Shown here piece after piece: positions 62,526 to 64,000 of a stretch of DNA of 64,000 nucleotides. The notes under the pieces were generated by a model. It searched no databases. It had not been told where the DNA came from and saw only the letters and a list, made by a program, of their open reading frames with translations. How positions within the stretch are numbered: position 1 is the first letter of the stretch; every line of letters starts with the position of its first letter. Origin of the DNA: Psychrobacter immobilis (GTDB lineage Bacteria; Pseudomonadota; Gammaproteobacteria; Pseudomonadales; Moraxellaceae); contig NZ_CAJHAD010000002.1 in NCBI RefSeq assembly GCF_904846285.1, positions 62,001 to 126,000 of the forward strand. The letters run 5' to 3'. Both the position numbers and the translations under genes were made by a program.

Positions 62526-63563
62526 ATGACCCAGCCTTCTACTTCTGATAACCGTTTATGCAGTGCTAACTTTATAGCAGAAAAGGATCAGCTTGCAGAA
62601 GGTCATGCTAAGCAATCCGCTGTTTTAGCAAATAGCCAGCAGCCTGCGATTGTACATCCTAATTTTGACCCAAAGCGTTTGCCATTGGACCCTGCACGGC
62701 CATTGACTGATATTCCAGAGCCTGCACGGCGCTTAAATAGTCAGCTGCGCCGCTTATATGGCAGCTCGACCCGTTTTTATCAGCCCAATACAGACAGCTT
62801 ATCGAAATGGGCATTGATGGCTTCAGAAGCATTGGCTGAGCATTTATCACTGCTCAGTGCCGCCAGACTGGTTGAGCTGCCCGAGAGATTTTATCACAAT
62901 CATAGCGAGCAGCCGTTATTAGCTTCATTAACAGACATGACTTTGCTTGATATGGCGGATATCCAACGCGTGCTGCAAACGTACCCAAAACTGACGCGTT
63001 ATGGGTTTTTAGCTGCTGATATTATAAATGAAGACAATATTAATACTGATAGCGGACAGGCTAATAACCAGACTACTGATAATAATCATGTTAAGAAAGC
63101 TTTAGCATCAGAATCTCTGCGTGCGTTGATCAAACGTTATAATCCTGATGAGCTACTCAATAGCGTTTATGCTGATGACTGGCAAGTGATATTGCAGCCG
63201 CAGCAATTTGATAGCGGCGAGGGTAGTTTGGCGACTGACCTTATGGCGTGTAGCGTCGCCGTCCACGCTTTAAAGCAATGCGGTACGCGCAAAACGATTA
63301 ACCACAGCTATAGCGCTGCGCAAATTTGTCAGCATCTGCGCAGCTACTTGCTCAGTCAGATTATTTTTGAGCCAACACAGCGTCATGCGTACCGCCAAGT
63401 ACGTCTATTTACTGGCCATATTATCGTTGCTGCCTATCATTTGGGCTGGGACATACACGTCAATAGCGATGGTCAATGCTACTTTAATATCTCATCACGT
63501 TGTGGCTTATTGACGCGTTACGCGAATATGCAGGATTATGATATCAATGGTTGGTCAAGTTAA
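62526..63563 (+). CDS. Hypothetical protein upstream of pyrE
   Basis: 345 aa. I do not recognise a family. It is soluble with a polar N-terminal 45 residues, a central region LDPARPLTDIPEPARRLNSQ then RLYGSSTRFYQPN, an Asn/Thr/Asp-rich spacer near 170-190 and a Cys/His-containing C-terminal part (RLFTGHIIVAAYHLG, SSRCGLLTRYANMQDYDING). No signal peptide. It starts 65 bases after the YeeZ-like gene and ends about 77 bases before pyrE, so all three may be one operon. AGGGAAAATTC before the ATG supports translation. Confidence 0.75.
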   Translation: MTQPSTSDNRLCSANFIAEKDQLAEGHAKQSAVLANSQQPAIVHPNFDPKRLPLDPARPLTDIPEPARRLNSQLRRLYGSSTRFYQPNTDSLSKWALMASEALAEHLSLLSAARLVELPERFYHNHSEQPLLASLTDMTLLDMADIQRVLQTYPKLTRYGFLAADIINEDNINTDSGQANNQTTDNNHVKKALASESLRALIKRYNPDELLNSVYADDWQVILQPQQFDSGEGSLATDLMACSVAVHALKQCGTRKTINHSYSAAQICQHLRSYLLSQIIFEPTQRHAYRQVRLFTGHIIVAAYHLGWDIHVNSDGQCYFNISSRCGLLTRYANMQDYDINGWSS

Positions 63564-63640
63564 ACCACCACGACTATAATGCGCTTCACAACTTTTTATT
63601 GTTTAACTTTCCATTTTCTTTTTGTTGATAGGAATGCCCT

Positions 63641-64000
63641 ATGCTTAATGCCACAACGCCGAATAACCAACCTGCCAATAATGCGTCATTTTCATCGCAT
63701 CAATTTATCCAATTGGCTTTAGATAATCAGGTCTTAAGATTTGGTGAGTTTGTCTTAAAATCTGGACGTATTAGTCCGTATTTTTTTAATGCCGGTTTGC
63801 TGGCGTCAGGTGAGATGTTATCGTTATTAGCGCGTGGTTATGCTGATGCCTTGGCTGAGCAGATGGCTGCACAAGGTTCAATGGCAAACGCTGGCGCAGA
63901 TGAGCAAGAGCTGGTTATTTTTGGTGCCGCTTATAAAGGCATCCCATTTGTGGCGGCAACGGCGCAAGCATTATGGCTGCATCATGGTATCAACGCTAAA
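63641..64000 (+). CDS. pyrE: PyrE, orotate phosphoribosyltransferase, truncated by the window
   Basis: The first 120 codons are visible and the 3' end is outside. It shows [20 protein letters not shown], then [14 protein letters not shown], the family's orotate- and phosphoribosyl-binding outline, after a short polar extension. It makes OMP from orotate. An insert near residue 85 ([15 protein letters not shown]) is longer than in E. coli. TAGGAATGCCCT precedes the ATG. Confidence 0.92.
   Translation, partial: MLNATTPNNQPANNASFSSHQFIQLALDNQVLRFGEFVLKSGRISPYFFNAGLLASGEMLSLLARGYADALAEQMAAQGSMANAGADEQELVIFGAAYKGIPFVAATAQALWLHHGINAK

Overview
The window is chromosomal DNA of a gamma-proteobacterium that looks like Psychrobacter or a close relative in the Moraxellaceae. 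This is inferred from protein character (an OxyR with the two regulatory cysteines, separate GlyQ and GlyS, UPF0149 beside ZapA, a cytosolic-type malate dehydrogenase), AT-rich spacers and many long-stem bidirectional terminators. Nearly all of it reads as ordinary, well-spaced genes. I see no insertion sequence, prophage, integrase, rRNA operon or CRISPR array. One tRNA is present, tRNA-Gly(GCC).

Layout. 1-341: start of an acyltransferase gene running off the left edge. 865-8744: an OmpA-like lipoprotein, then a Fur-type iron cluster (imelysin lipoprotein, di-heme lipoprotein, second imelysin, DUF1513 propeller, YgjP-like metallopeptidase) with Fur-like 15-mers in front of the three transcription starts. 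8825-14412: methyltransferase, HD protein and the peroxide module oxyR / ahpC / ahpF. 14495-20283: a reactive-sulfur module (GST, two DUF442 sulfurtransferase-like proteins, SulP transporter, BigR-like persulfide sensor, divergent ETHE1/Blh-type persulfide dioxygenase) and a TrxC-like thioredoxin. 20404-23364: small envelope genes, SirB2, BolA, a LoiP-type M48 protease and tRNA-Gly.

23668-34096 is a redox/electrophile island: HdhA-like SDR, MBL-SDR operon behind a near-perfect palindrome, LysR regulator, YceI, DoxX, FMN reductase, DUF1275, GNAT, two pirins and a nitroreductase. doxX and the first pirin share a 45-bp promoter block (35 identities) at almost the same distance from the start codon, so they are probably one regulon. 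34291-38049: DUF962, pnuC-nadR (nicotinamide riboside salvage), PspC. 38050-48198: glyQS, zapA and its coiled-coil neighbour, UPF0149, deaminase, argE, LysE exporter, miaB. 48616-64000: lytic transglycosylase, an RNase T2-like protein lacking the catalytic histidines, mdh, ribF, GNAT, lipoprotein, murJ, ampD, DUF4105 protein, YeeZ-like SDR, an unknown protein and the start of pyrE.

Together the window is dominated by iron acquisition and defence against peroxide, sulfide and electrophiles, with a second theme of peptidoglycan turnover (Slt, MurJ, AmpD, DUF4105). I found no clear new defence or mobile system. The most interesting leads are regulatory: the shared doxX/pirin operator, the palindrome of the MBL-SDR operon, a terminator whose 5' arm is probably left out of transcripts from an overlapping Fur promoter, the terminator-bearing glyQS leader, and a possible CTG start in the sulfide regulator. 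Family names rest on motif recognition by eye; no searches were run.
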